A stretch of 16,198 nt of DNA. It comes from Flavobacteriaceae bacterium TMED121 (GTDB lineage: Bacteria > Bacteroidota > Bacteroidia > Flavobacteriales > Flavobacteriaceae). The position numbers and the translations under genes were made by a program. The notes below the pieces were generated by a model. The model made no database searches and was not told the DNA's origin. It worked only from the letters and a program-made list of their open reading frames with translations. This document shows positions 1 to 7,781 of the stretch, one piece after another. How positions within the stretch are numbered: the stretch's first letter is position 1; each line of letters begins with the position of its first letter. Location: contig NHFW02000030.1 of the NCBI GenBank assembly GCA_002171295.2, forward strand, positions 13,907 to 30,104. Reading direction: 5' to 3'.

Positions 1-1614
1 TTAATTTAATTTAATAATCATTAGCTGAGCAGATCTTCTCTGTATTGGTAGATCAAAACTAATTTGTCCTTTATTATTAGATTCTAAATTAACAATTTTA
101 TTAAAAGTAAGATTTCCAGCTTTTTTTAAAGGAGATAAATCAATTGATTTAGAATTTTTCGGACTTCCCATCTCAATCCATTTTTGGAAAGTATTGTTAT
201 TTTCATTGTCCAATATTATTGTTTTAATTTGATAAGAGGCTCTCTTTTTTAATCCATTTAGCTCTATTTTAATTTTATCATTTCCTGATATTTTCTCTGA
301 TTCTGATTCCTCATAATTATATGTTAGTAGTACAGTTTCTTTTTCTGATTTCGTTGCGATTAGACCAAATCTGCTGTCTTTTTTTGCTTTTATGACCTTT
401 AGACGATTTTCTTTTAAGAAAGCCATCATTTCGAAACCGGTTTGAATAGGTTTTGGAATATTTCCTGCAGTAAGTAGCTCTCTTTTCCCAACAAAAAATT
501 CATCCTCATCTGCCTCCCAAGAGAATCCCCAATAAAGGAGTAAAGAAGTGGGGAAGTTATAATTGTCTTCAATTTCGAACAGCGAATTCACCAGCTTAAA
601 TAGAAATAATGGAGAGCTAATTGAATTTCTGTAGGTCAGATCTGGATAGTCTTTAACTGTTCGGTAATAGTTGGAAGACATTCCCCATTCGTTTAGGTGA
701 AATGCTGTCCCTTTTAAAGATGGAAATAATTTAAGTAATCTTTGTAGCCAAAGAACAGAAAGAGTGAAACGCTGAACCTGCGGTTGAATGTGAGGTGCTT
801 GATTCAGCCATTTTCCTGAAAGACCATAGACATGATAAGAAATAAAATCAATTCGAGTTCCTATCTTACCCGTCACGTAGTTAGTTCCGTCAACTACATG
901 ATTTAGGAAAGACTTTAAAAAATATTCATGATAGCAAGCAGGACCACCGACACGAAGTTCTGAATCGACTGAGGTAACCGCATCCACAAACACATCATAC
1001 ATTTTATAGAAAACTTCTAATTGTTCCTCTGGCCAACCATCCGGTTCGTTCCATACCTCGAAAAACCAACTTCGAACCTCTTCTGATCCAAATTGATCAA
1101 TAAAATTTTGAGTAGTAGCCTTCATTAGATCTGACCATTTACCCCAGTCATTAGGTCCAGTATTAATAATTGTCATACCCTCGTCATTTCCCTTTGATGA
1201 TTGATTTCCATAATTGATCAATAATTCAGGTAGGTAATCGTATTCAACAATTGGTTTTATTCCATTTTCAACATAGTTTTGAAAAACCTTATTTAGGTTA
1301 GAAAAATCATAAACAGGGTTACCATCTTTATCTTCACTATAAACATTTTGACCTCTTATAACGCCATGTTTTAAATCTTGATTAAATGTGTGATGGGATC
1401 TCAAATAGCGATGAGATCCTTTTTCCCCCATCCTTTTCAGCAAGAACTGACCAGAGGGTTTTAAACTATGATAGAATAGATGATCCGATCCCGCAGCTTT
1501 CCAAAACTCTGTGTTTTTACCAATAACCTGATCTACTTTGACCTCAAAACTATTATCTTGAGCAAAAATCCATGGTGAGATTATTAGTATTAGTAAAGTA
1601 ATTTTTTTATTCAC
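1..1614 (-). CDS. Exported glycoside hydrolase, GH39-like (beta-xylosidase type)
   Basis: Probable exported retaining glycosidase acting on a xylose- or uronic-acid-containing glycan; exact substrate unknown. The 537-residue protein opens with a signal peptide (hydrophobic residues 6-18, cleavage near FAQ|D). The catalytic TIM barrel covers roughly residues 30-400. The expected acid/base lies in FEVWNEPDGW (E190), the nucleophile in FHLNEWG (E309), with a clan GH-A style DFISYHVYG strand at 256-264. The C-terminal ~130 residues look like the beta-sandwich usual in GH39. Length is normal, so the gene is complete; its stop is at the first bases of the window. The start is GTG, four bases after the stop of the upstream propeller gene, which suggests translational coupling. 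Family assignment rests on motif recognition; alpha-L-iduronidase-like or other GH39 specificities are possible. Confidence 0.8.
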   Translation of the reverse strand: MNKKITLLILIISPWIFAQDNSFEVKVDQVIGKNTEFWKAAGSDHLFYHSLKPSGQFLLKRMGEKGSHRYLRSHHTFNQDLKHGVIRGQNVYSEDKDGNPVYDFSNLNKVFQNYVENGIKPIVEYDYLPELLINYGNQSSKGNDEGMTIINTGPNDWGKWSDLMKATTQNFIDQFGSEEVRSWFFEVWNEPDGWPEEQLEVFYKMYDVFVDAVTSVDSELRVGGPACYHEYFLKSFLNHVVDGTNYVTGKIGTRIDFISYHVYGLSGKWLNQAPHIQPQVQRFTLSVLWLQRLLKLFPSLKGTAFHLNEWGMSSNYYRTVKDYPDLTYRNSISSPLFLFKLVNSLFEIEDNYNFPTSLLLYWGFSWEADEDEFFVGKRELLTAGNIPKPIQTGFEMMAFLKENRLKVIKAKKDSRFGLIATKSEKETVLLTYNYEESESEKISGNDKIKIELNGLKKRASYQIKTIILDNENNNTFQKWIEMGSPKNSKSIDLSPLKKAGNLTFNKIVNLESNNKGQISFDLPIQRRSAQLMIIKLN

Positions 1615-1618
1615 GTTA

Positions 1619-2869
1619 TTAATTATCTAATTTAAAAATATAAACTTGCCTTGTTCCGTTGTGTGTGGAATTAAAACCAATGATATTCCCAGATGGACTC
1701 CAACGACAGTGGATGTCACAGCGCCAGTCTTTTTTATAGGTTTCATCATTTTGAAATCGCCCCAGTGATATTACTGCCTCAGTTTTCATGTCCATGAGAT
1801 ATATTTTTTGCTCCTTCATTTCATTTTTTGGATAAGTATCCGTTACCATCCATTTTTTATCAGGTGAAAAAGTCCCATGACCATCGTAGTCTAATAGCCC
1901 TTTTCCTAGGCGTCTGTAGTTTTTTTTATCAACATCAAATATAATATGACCATACATCCGTTTATTATACTTGGCACTGACCATTAACTCCTTATCATTA
2001 AGCCAATCGAAATGTGAACCACCCCAACCATCAGGAAAGCATTGTTTCAAATTAGTCCCATTTCTATTAACAGTAAAAGCAGTTGTATTTATACCAATAG
2101 GTTTTGCTCTAGATAGCCAAAATATTTTTGAGCCTTTTCTACTAAATAAAGTGTGGTTAAAATATGCAATCCTATTTTCTTTGATTTCTGGGACATATTT
2201 TTTTATATCTTGAATGGAAACAATCAATTTAGCTACTCCGTTTTCTAGATTAACTAAAAATAAACCATCATCTTTTGGATAAGCTTTATTTATTTTAGAT
2301 TCTTGGCCATTACCTGCATATCCATAGGAGTCCCTTGAAGCTCGAAGGCGAGAAAAATTGATGCTTATTGCTTCTTTACCATTAGGAGACACGGCACTAA
2401 TAGGATAAGGAATTACTTTTTTTTCTTTTTTAGTGTGTACATTTAAGATAACTGAGACAAATTTACCCTCTCTCAAATCATTATAAATTATTAAAGAATC
2501 TGGATTAGTAGACAACCAGTGCGCCATACAACCTTGCTGAAAATTCCACGCGTAAGTTTTTGCGATTGTTACAAAAGATTTAGTTTTAATATCCACTAAA
2601 CCTAAAGTAGCCGGTTCATTTTCATTAGGTAAATGATCCTTTATTGCTGTTCTTAATACAGTGGCGTATCGCTCATTAGCACTAAATGAATTTATTCCAT
2701 AGTAACTTGCAAAAAAATGTTCATAGGGTAAATTTGTTAACTGAATGGGTCCTGAAAAATCGGGAAAATCAACTGAATTAATTATTGGTTTTTTTTTAGT
2801 TTTTTGCCCATTAGTCGAAATTGAAAATATCATCAAAATTAGGACTGCGTATATTTTTATGATTGACAT
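1619..2869 (-). CDS. Exported beta-propeller protein, distantly oligogalacturonate-lyase (PL22)-like
   Basis: 416 residues with an N-terminal signal peptide (residues 1-21, ending STNGQ). The rest reads as repeated WD40/TolB-like propeller blades: SPNGKEAIS (161-169), SRKGSKIFWLSRA (243-255), SPDKKWMVTDTYP (335-347) and SPSGNIIGFNSTHNG (391-405). Conserved-looking histidines sit in FNHT (H239), SHFDWL (H286), DGHGTF (H331) and RCDIHCRW (H387). Known PL22 lyases bind a metal through propeller histidines, so a lyase role is conceivable, but I cannot align the metal site and do not claim activity. The WNFQQGCMAHW segment (108-118) belongs to a family I recognise as recurring in Bacteroidota and Planctomycetes without an established function. 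It lies 9 bases after the SGNH hydrolase gene and 4 bases before the GH39-like gene, so it is very likely co-transcribed. Confidence 0.65.
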   Translation of the reverse strand: MSIIKIYAVLILMIFSISTNGQKTKKKPIINSVDFPDFSGPIQLTNLPYEHFFASYYGINSFSANERYATVLRTAIKDHLPNENEPATLGLVDIKTKSFVTIAKTYAWNFQQGCMAHWLSTNPDSLIIYNDLREGKFVSVILNVHTKKEKKVIPYPISAVSPNGKEAISINFSRLRASRDSYGYAGNGQESKINKAYPKDDGLFLVNLENGVAKLIVSIQDIKKYVPEIKENRIAYFNHTLFSRKGSKIFWLSRAKPIGINTTAFTVNRNGTNLKQCFPDGWGGSHFDWLNDKELMVSAKYNKRMYGHIIFDVDKKNYRRLGKGLLDYDGHGTFSPDKKWMVTDTYPKNEMKEQKIYLMDMKTEAVISLGRFQNDETYKKDWRCDIHCRWSPSGNIIGFNSTHNGTRQVYIFKLDN

Positions 2870-2878
2870 GAATAACCA

Positions 2879-3568
2879 CTATAAATTTTGAAGTATTGAT
2901 TTGATAACAACCTTAGCCAATTCACTACTACCATATTTAGAAAAGTGTACATTGTAGGGACGTTGTAATTCACTCATTCTAGGAAGTACAAAACTATTTA
3001 GATCATTTATTTCAATCTTGTTTTTTTTCATCACCCTTATTGCAATTTCATTATATATTTTATACATACCAGGTTTTCTGGCGGGTTTTAGATTACTATC
3101 TGGGTATGGTGTTGTAGTGGCAAAGACTAGTTTGGCTTTCGTTTTTTTAAGGACTTTAACAATTTTATTTAGGTTTTTTCTGTATTGATTTGGTGGTGCC
3201 TGGTGTGGGTCATCAAAGCTTTTACTATTTTTCCCAGTAATTAGATCTACATGTTTAATGTCGTGAAGACCAAAGTTGAAATGAATCAAATCCCATGAAG
3301 TATCTCCTATCCACTTAGATATATTTTCAACTCCTTTTGTAGTTCCTTCACAGTTCTCGAATCCGCCATTTAATAAAATGGGTCGGCTAATATCGGCTTT
3401 GTTCAAAAGTGTCTTTTTTACGAATGGAAAATACCCAATGGAAATGGAATCCCCAAGAATTAATACCTTGGGTAATTTGTTTTTTTTATTTAAAAACCCG
3501 TATGTTTCTATTGATGCTCCAAGTGAGGCAAGTGTTGTTAATTTTAAGAAAGTATTCCTGCTGATCAT
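2879..3568 (-). CDS. Exported SGNH/GDSL-type hydrolase
   Basis: 229-residue SGNH-fold protein, probably an esterase removing acyl groups from a glycan; substrate unknown. Block I is LILGDSISIGY (nucleophile S41), block II LNGGFENCEG (G68/G69), block III HFNFGLHDIKH (N98, in the GLHD variant), and block V NVHFSKYG (H208). The usual aspartate three residues before the histidine is not there: that position is Tyr205. The N-terminus has the spacing of a Tat signal (SRNTFLK instead of SRRxFLK), with the second arginine replaced by asparagine, followed by a short hydrophobic stretch. It begins an operon-like trio with the propeller and GH39-like genes and follows otsAB by 65 bases. The fold assignment is firm; whether it is catalytically active and how it is exported are less certain. 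Confidence 0.75.
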   Translation of the reverse strand: MISRNTFLKLTTLASLGASIETYGFLNKKNKLPKVLILGDSISIGYFPFVKKTLLNKADISRPILLNGGFENCEGTTKGVENISKWIGDTSWDLIHFNFGLHDIKHVDLITGKNSKSFDDPHQAPPNQYRKNLNKIVKVLKKTKAKLVFATTTPYPDSNLKPARKPGMYKIYNEIAIRVMKKNKIEINDLNSFVLPRMSELQRPYNVHFSKYGSSELAKVVIKSILQNL

Positions 3569-3633
3569 TTAATATTTTTTGAATGCATAAAATATCAATT
3601 ATGAGTCAATAAAAAAAATACTGATTGCTCTAA

Positions 3634-5838
3634 TTACGTTATTATGCCTTTTAAAAAATCTTTTACTAGGGTTGGACTTTCAATAAAATACTTAGCTTGA
3701 GTCTTTTTTCTTCCAACTTTAATTGTAGTAGCATGATCAGGAAGGTCATTAAACATGAATTCATCGGTTACGTCATCGCCAAAGCAAACAATAAAATCTA
3801 GGTCTTTATCACTTATGATTTCAGAAACCGCTGTACCCTTATTAAATCTTCCAAATGCTATTTCAATCGCCTTGTCTCCATCAAGAATATTAAGATCATC
3901 TGAGATGAGGCTGCTTAATACAGTCTTTAACTCAACAACTCTCTCCGCTGCAAATTCAGGATCAGTTTTTCTGTAATGCCATACCAAACTATTTCTTTTC
4001 TCTTCTATAAAAGTGCCTGGAGTTCGATCGGTAAAAGTCTCCAATAGAGGCATAATATCATCTTGCCACTTTTTTTGATTGACTCCTTTACTCGTCCACC
4101 CACCTTTTTTAAATTTCATAAAATAGCCGTGCTCTGCCACCAATGTAATAGATAGGTCGCCAAACCATTTATCTAAAAAATGCTGATCTCTTCCACTCAC
4201 GATAGCCAAATCTGTATCTGGGATTTCAGAGAGATGTTTTATAAGTGATATTAAACTCTCATTGGGTTGAGCCAATTCAGGATCATCATTAAAGTCCACT
4301 AAAGTTCCATCATAATCCAACAATATCATTCTTCTTTTTGAAGATTTAAATTGTTTAATCAGGGTCTTTTTAATTTTTTTATTGAGTATTTGAGCAGGAT
4401 ATTCTTCGTCTATAGCGGGTTTTGACTTTAATGATTTCATAAACTCATTGGCCCAAAGTTCAACTGAGTAACGACTCAAACGCTTTTGCATGCTGAGATT
4501 CCTTTTTTTCTGTTCTTCAATAGGCATATTGATAGCTGTCAAAATGGACTCGGCCATTTGGTTCAAATCAAAAGGGTTTACCATCAACGCCTCGTACAAC
4601 TCTTTTGAAGCTCCTGCCATTTCACTTAAAATCAGAACACCGTCACCACCAACTCTTGTTGCAACAAATTCTTTGGCTACCAAATTCATTCCATCACGAA
4701 CAGGAGTAATCATTCCAATATCTGAGGTCATATAAAGGTCAATAAGATCATCAAAAGCCATCGCCCGGTAATAATACCATATCGGCGTCCAGTTGACTGT
4801 AGCGAATTTTCCATTTACCCTCCCAACAATCTCGTCGGTTTCTTTTTTGAGTCGTTGGTATTCAGATACGCTGGAGCGAGATGGAACAGTTAGCATTACC
4901 AACCTAACTTTTTCAAGGTACTGGGGATACTTAGTCATGAAAAGTTCAAAAGCTTTAATCCTATTGACGACCCCTTTGGTGTAATCCAGGCGGTCGATAG
5001 ATAGAATTAGCTTTCCTTTTTCAGCACCCTTTTTATGTAATTCAAGTTGTTTTTTTAAATCAGATTTTTCTGCTTGTTTCATAGCCAGATGAGCCATAGC
5101 AGCATTATTAAACTTGTCATAATCAATCCCCATTGGAAAGGTGTTAACAACGACTTCACGGTTTCCTAAATTTACACGATTAAATGAAACTTCTTTCTTT
5201 AAAATTCTTTTAACGGAGCTTAAAAAATGACGCTCATAGTCATAAGTGTGGAACCCAATAAGATCCGCACCGAGCATACCCTCTAATAGAGGCTCTCTCC
5301 AGGGGAAAATCCTGAAAATTTCAAAAGATGGGAAGGGAATATGCAGGAAAAAACCGATAGTAACCTCAGGTCTTACATCTTTAATCATTTTTGGGCAAAG
5401 TAGGAGTTGGTAGTCATGTATCCATACTGTATCCCCTTTACCTATATTCTGAAGGACACTATCAGCGAATTTCTTGTTTACTTCATAATAGGAGTTCCAT
5501 TGTTCTTCATTGAACAATGAAAACTCAATAAAGTAGTGAAAAAGTGGCCAAAGCGCTTTATTTGATAGCCCGAAATAAAAATTTTCAATTTCCTTATTAT
5601 TTAAGGATACGGGAAAAAACCCCTCTTTTTTTAGTGATTTCTTTAATGGACCCCATGACTTTTTATCAATCTGTTCGTCATTTATACCTGGCCACCCTAT
5701 CCAGAGGGACTCTTGATCCTTGTGAACAGAATTCATACCTGTCGCTAACCCACCACTAGTAGGGATGAATTCAAAAGAATTATCTAACTTAGTTATTTGG
5801 AGTGGAAGTCGATTAGAAACTATAATATTTTTAGCCAT
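3634..5838 (-). CDS. otsAB: Bifunctional trehalose-6-phosphate synthase/trehalose-6-phosphatase
   Basis: 734-residue cytoplasmic fusion that makes trehalose from UDP-glucose and glucose-6-phosphate and then dephosphorylates it. The N-terminal GT20 synthase domain (about 1-470) shows SNRLP (8-12), GGLATG (29-34), WIHDYQLLLCP (139-149), FPSFEIFRIFPWRE (169-182), SIDRLDYTKG (280-289, with R283 and K288) and RDGMNLVAKEF (381-391). The C-terminal HAD phosphatase domain (about 500-734) shows LDYDGTLVDF (507-516, nucleophile D508 and D510), SGRD (548-551), GDKAIEI (654-660) and FGDDVTDEFMF (686-696). All expected catalytic motifs of both halves are present, so it should perform both steps. This fusion is common in Bacteroidota. 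It starts 33 bases from the divergent GH15 gene, which may act on the same sugar. The three downstream genes share its direction. Confidence 0.95.
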   Translation of the reverse strand: MAKNIIVSNRLPLQITKLDNSFEFIPTSGGLATGMNSVHKDQESLWIGWPGINDEQIDKKSWGPLKKSLKKEGFFPVSLNNKEIENFYFGLSNKALWPLFHYFIEFSLFNEEQWNSYYEVNKKFADSVLQNIGKGDTVWIHDYQLLLCPKMIKDVRPEVTIGFFLHIPFPSFEIFRIFPWREPLLEGMLGADLIGFHTYDYERHFLSSVKRILKKEVSFNRVNLGNREVVVNTFPMGIDYDKFNNAAMAHLAMKQAEKSDLKKQLELHKKGAEKGKLILSIDRLDYTKGVVNRIKAFELFMTKYPQYLEKVRLVMLTVPSRSSVSEYQRLKKETDEIVGRVNGKFATVNWTPIWYYYRAMAFDDLIDLYMTSDIGMITPVRDGMNLVAKEFVATRVGGDGVLILSEMAGASKELYEALMVNPFDLNQMAESILTAINMPIEEQKKRNLSMQKRLSRYSVELWANEFMKSLKSKPAIDEEYPAQILNKKIKKTLIKQFKSSKRRMILLDYDGTLVDFNDDPELAQPNESLISLIKHLSEIPDTDLAIVSGRDQHFLDKWFGDLSITLVAEHGYFMKFKKGGWTSKGVNQKKWQDDIMPLLETFTDRTPGTFIEEKRNSLVWHYRKTDPEFAAERVVELKTVLSSLISDDLNILDGDKAIEIAFGRFNKGTAVSEIISDKDLDFIVCFGDDVTDEFMFNDLPDHATTIKVGRKKTQAKYFIESPTLVKDFLKGIIT

Positions 5839-5871
5839 AACCTATTTTAATAGAATAAATCAATACAATTT
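5839..5871. promoter_or_regulatory. Divergent intergenic region between otsAB and the GH15 gene
   Basis: Only 33 bases, almost all A/T, separate the two ATG codons. Promoters for both genes must lie here or inside the opposing coding region. I found no exact TAnnTTTG box on either strand, so no precise promoter is called; a shared regulatory region is inferred from gene layout alone. Confidence 0.4.
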
Positions 5872-7662
5872 ATGGATTTAAACAAGCTACATCCCAAAAC
5901 GGGTAACCTTAATTATGGAATTATAGGAAATTGTAAGTCATCTGCACTTATAAATGAGGATTCTTCAATAGATTGGTGTTGTTTGCCACAATTTAATTCT
6001 CCTTCGGTTTTCGGTAAAATTCTTGATGAAAAAATAGGCGGTTCATTTAAAATTTTATGTGATGACAGTTATAAAATTACTCAGAAATATATTGATAAAA
6101 CCTGTATTTTAAAAACTAAATTTGACAATGGCTCCGATGCATTTGAACTGTTGGATTATATGCCTAGATTTCAAAAAGAAAATGGACTTTATTATGCTCC
6201 TCCCGAAATTTGTAGGATTTTAAAGCTAATAAAAGGGAATCCAAGATTAAAAATTTTATACGACCCAAGACTTGAGTATTCTGTTGGAAAAACTAATAAT
6301 TACGAAAAAAACGATTTTATAGTAAGTGTCGTAAATGAAGAAAGATATGATACCCTTTACTTGTATACTGATCTTAATAAAAAAAGTATCTTAGAATTCT
6401 CAGAAATCTCTCTTGATAGAGATTATTACCTTTCAATTTCTTACAATGAAAAAATCAATCCCCCAAGTTTAGGACATGTTAATTTTGAACTTGAGAGGAC
6501 AAAGGTTTATTGGCTCAACTGGTGTTTTAAAACTCCTAGTTATGAGAATTATAACTCTCAAATATTAAGGAGCGCTATGACATTAAAATTATTAACATTT
6601 GAAAAAACTGGTGCAGTACTCGCGGCAGCAACTACTTCACTTCCTGAGACAATTGGAGAAGTCAGGAATTGGGATTATAGGTTTTGTTGGATTCGTGATG
6701 CCTCAATGGTTATAAAGGTTATTACAAAACTAGGACACGTTAAAATTGTAAAAAAGTTTATTGAATTTATCTTAAATATAATACCAGACAAAAATGAAAA
6801 ACTTCAGATAATGTATGGAATTAATGGTGAAAAAATGTTAACTGAAGAAACTTTGAATCACCTTTCTGGATATGAAAATTCTAGTCCGGTTAGAGTTGGT
6901 AATGCTGCATTTATTCAGAAGCAAAATGATATATATGGTATTTTAGTTGACGCTATTCACTACCAAATAGAAAAATACATAGACAAGAATGACAAACATG
7001 AGGAACTTTGGTCTATTGTGAAGAATATTGTTTGGGTGGTAGATAACAATTGGAAAATGCCAGATAAAGGAATTTGGGAATTTAGACAGGAGGACCAGCA
7101 TTTCACTTTTTCAAAGCTTTTATGCTGGGTTGCTGTTGACCGAGCCATAAAAATCTCCGAGTTAATTCAAGGTGGTAAATCTGCTAAGAAATGGGAACCT
7201 TTGAGGGCTGAAATTTATAATGATATTATCGATAACGCATGGAGCGATGAAAAACAAGCATTTACCCAATCCTATGGGACATCCCATTTGGATGCATCTG
7301 TATTATTGATGGAACCTTATGGGTTTATCGACGCAAAGGATTCTAGATATATTAAGACTGTAAAAGCTATCGAAAAAGAACTTTCATACGAAGGGCTGTT
7401 ATTTAGATATAAAAATATGGATGATTTTGGAACTCCAAGCTCATCATTTACTGTTTGTACTTTTTGGTTTATTAATAGTCTTTACAAAATTGGTGAGAAG
7501 GAAAAATCAAAATTGATGTTTGACCAATTATTATCCTACAGTAATCATTTGGGACTTTTTAGTGAAGACATTGACTTTAAATCGAAACGTCTTTTGGGTA
7601 ATTTTCCGCAAGCATATTCACATTTAGCACTTATTGACACTGCAATGAATTTCAACGCATAA
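5872..7662 (+). CDS. Glycoside hydrolase family 15 (glucoamylase/trehalase-like)
   Basis: 596-residue cytoplasmic enzyme (no signal peptide) of the prokaryotic GH15 type. The N-terminal beta-sandwich begins with NYGIIGNCKSSALI and SIDWCCLPQF (14-41), the characteristic opening of this family. The (alpha/alpha)6 barrel carries RNWDYRFCWIRDAS (265-278), GIWEFRQEDQHFTFS (400-414, proposed general acid E403) and GLFSEDID (561-568, proposed general base E565), followed by LLGNFPQAYSHLALI (574-588). Length is normal and both catalytic acids are present. GH15 includes glucoamylases, isomaltose-type enzymes and trehalases; being divergent from otsAB makes trehalose hydrolysis an attractive inference, but the sequence alone does not decide it. 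The start is the first in-frame ATG, and the family motif follows within 14 residues. Confidence 0.88.
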   Translation: MDLNKLHPKTGNLNYGIIGNCKSSALINEDSSIDWCCLPQFNSPSVFGKILDEKIGGSFKILCDDSYKITQKYIDKTCILKTKFDNGSDAFELLDYMPRFQKENGLYYAPPEICRILKLIKGNPRLKILYDPRLEYSVGKTNNYEKNDFIVSVVNEERYDTLYLYTDLNKKSILEFSEISLDRDYYLSISYNEKINPPSLGHVNFELERTKVYWLNWCFKTPSYENYNSQILRSAMTLKLLTFEKTGAVLAAATTSLPETIGEVRNWDYRFCWIRDASMVIKVITKLGHVKIVKKFIEFILNIIPDKNEKLQIMYGINGEKMLTEETLNHLSGYENSSPVRVGNAAFIQKQNDIYGILVDAIHYQIEKYIDKNDKHEELWSIVKNIVWVVDNNWKMPDKGIWEFRQEDQHFTFSKLLCWVAVDRAIKISELIQGGKSAKKWEPLRAEIYNDIIDNAWSDEKQAFTQSYGTSHLDASVLLMEPYGFIDAKDSRYIKTVKAIEKELSYEGLLFRYKNMDDFGTPSSSFTVCTFWFINSLYKIGEKEKSKLMFDQLLSYSNHLGLFSEDIDFKSKRLLGNFPQAYSHLALIDTAMNFNA

Positions 7663-7781
7663 GTTATTTGATAGGTTTTAACTAAATGTTTTTTCAAAAA
7701 TTATAATATCGAATTTAAATGTTAAATTTATATAAATTTAAAAATTTATTTTATTTGCATCTAAACCAAACATTACTTAAA
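7663..7781 (+). promoter_or_regulatory. Leader of the OmpA-family gene with an A/T palindrome
   Basis: 119 bases between the GH15 stop and the preferred ATG at 7782. It contains a perfect 20-base palindrome (7722-7741, half-site TTAAATTTAT) and four copies of AATTTA beginning at 7712, 7725, 7735 and 7743. An in-frame ATG at 7719 precedes these repeats, but the peptide it adds is not signal-like, so I treat this stretch as an untranslated leader or promoter. No exact TAnnTTTG box was found. Confidence 0.35.

Noticed and set aside
1971..2213. Open frame on the plus strand of 80 codons
   Set aside because: Lies fully inside the propeller gene on the other strand, has no recognisable domain or signal, and reads as an antisense shadow. 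The other short overlapping frames (for example 3378-3572, 3755-3976, 4490-4735, 6960-7148, 8509-8718, 13530-13784) were dismissed for the same reason.
3603..3630. Possible terminator after otsAB
   Set aside because: GAGCAAT/ATTG-A-CTC can pair with one bulge, but the T-run is in the loop rather than after the stem, so it does not fit an intrinsic terminator.
7719..7781. Upstream ATG for the OmpA-family protein
   Set aside because: It would put 21 residues rich in Leu, Asn and Lys ahead of a complete signal peptide and would translate the A/T palindrome.
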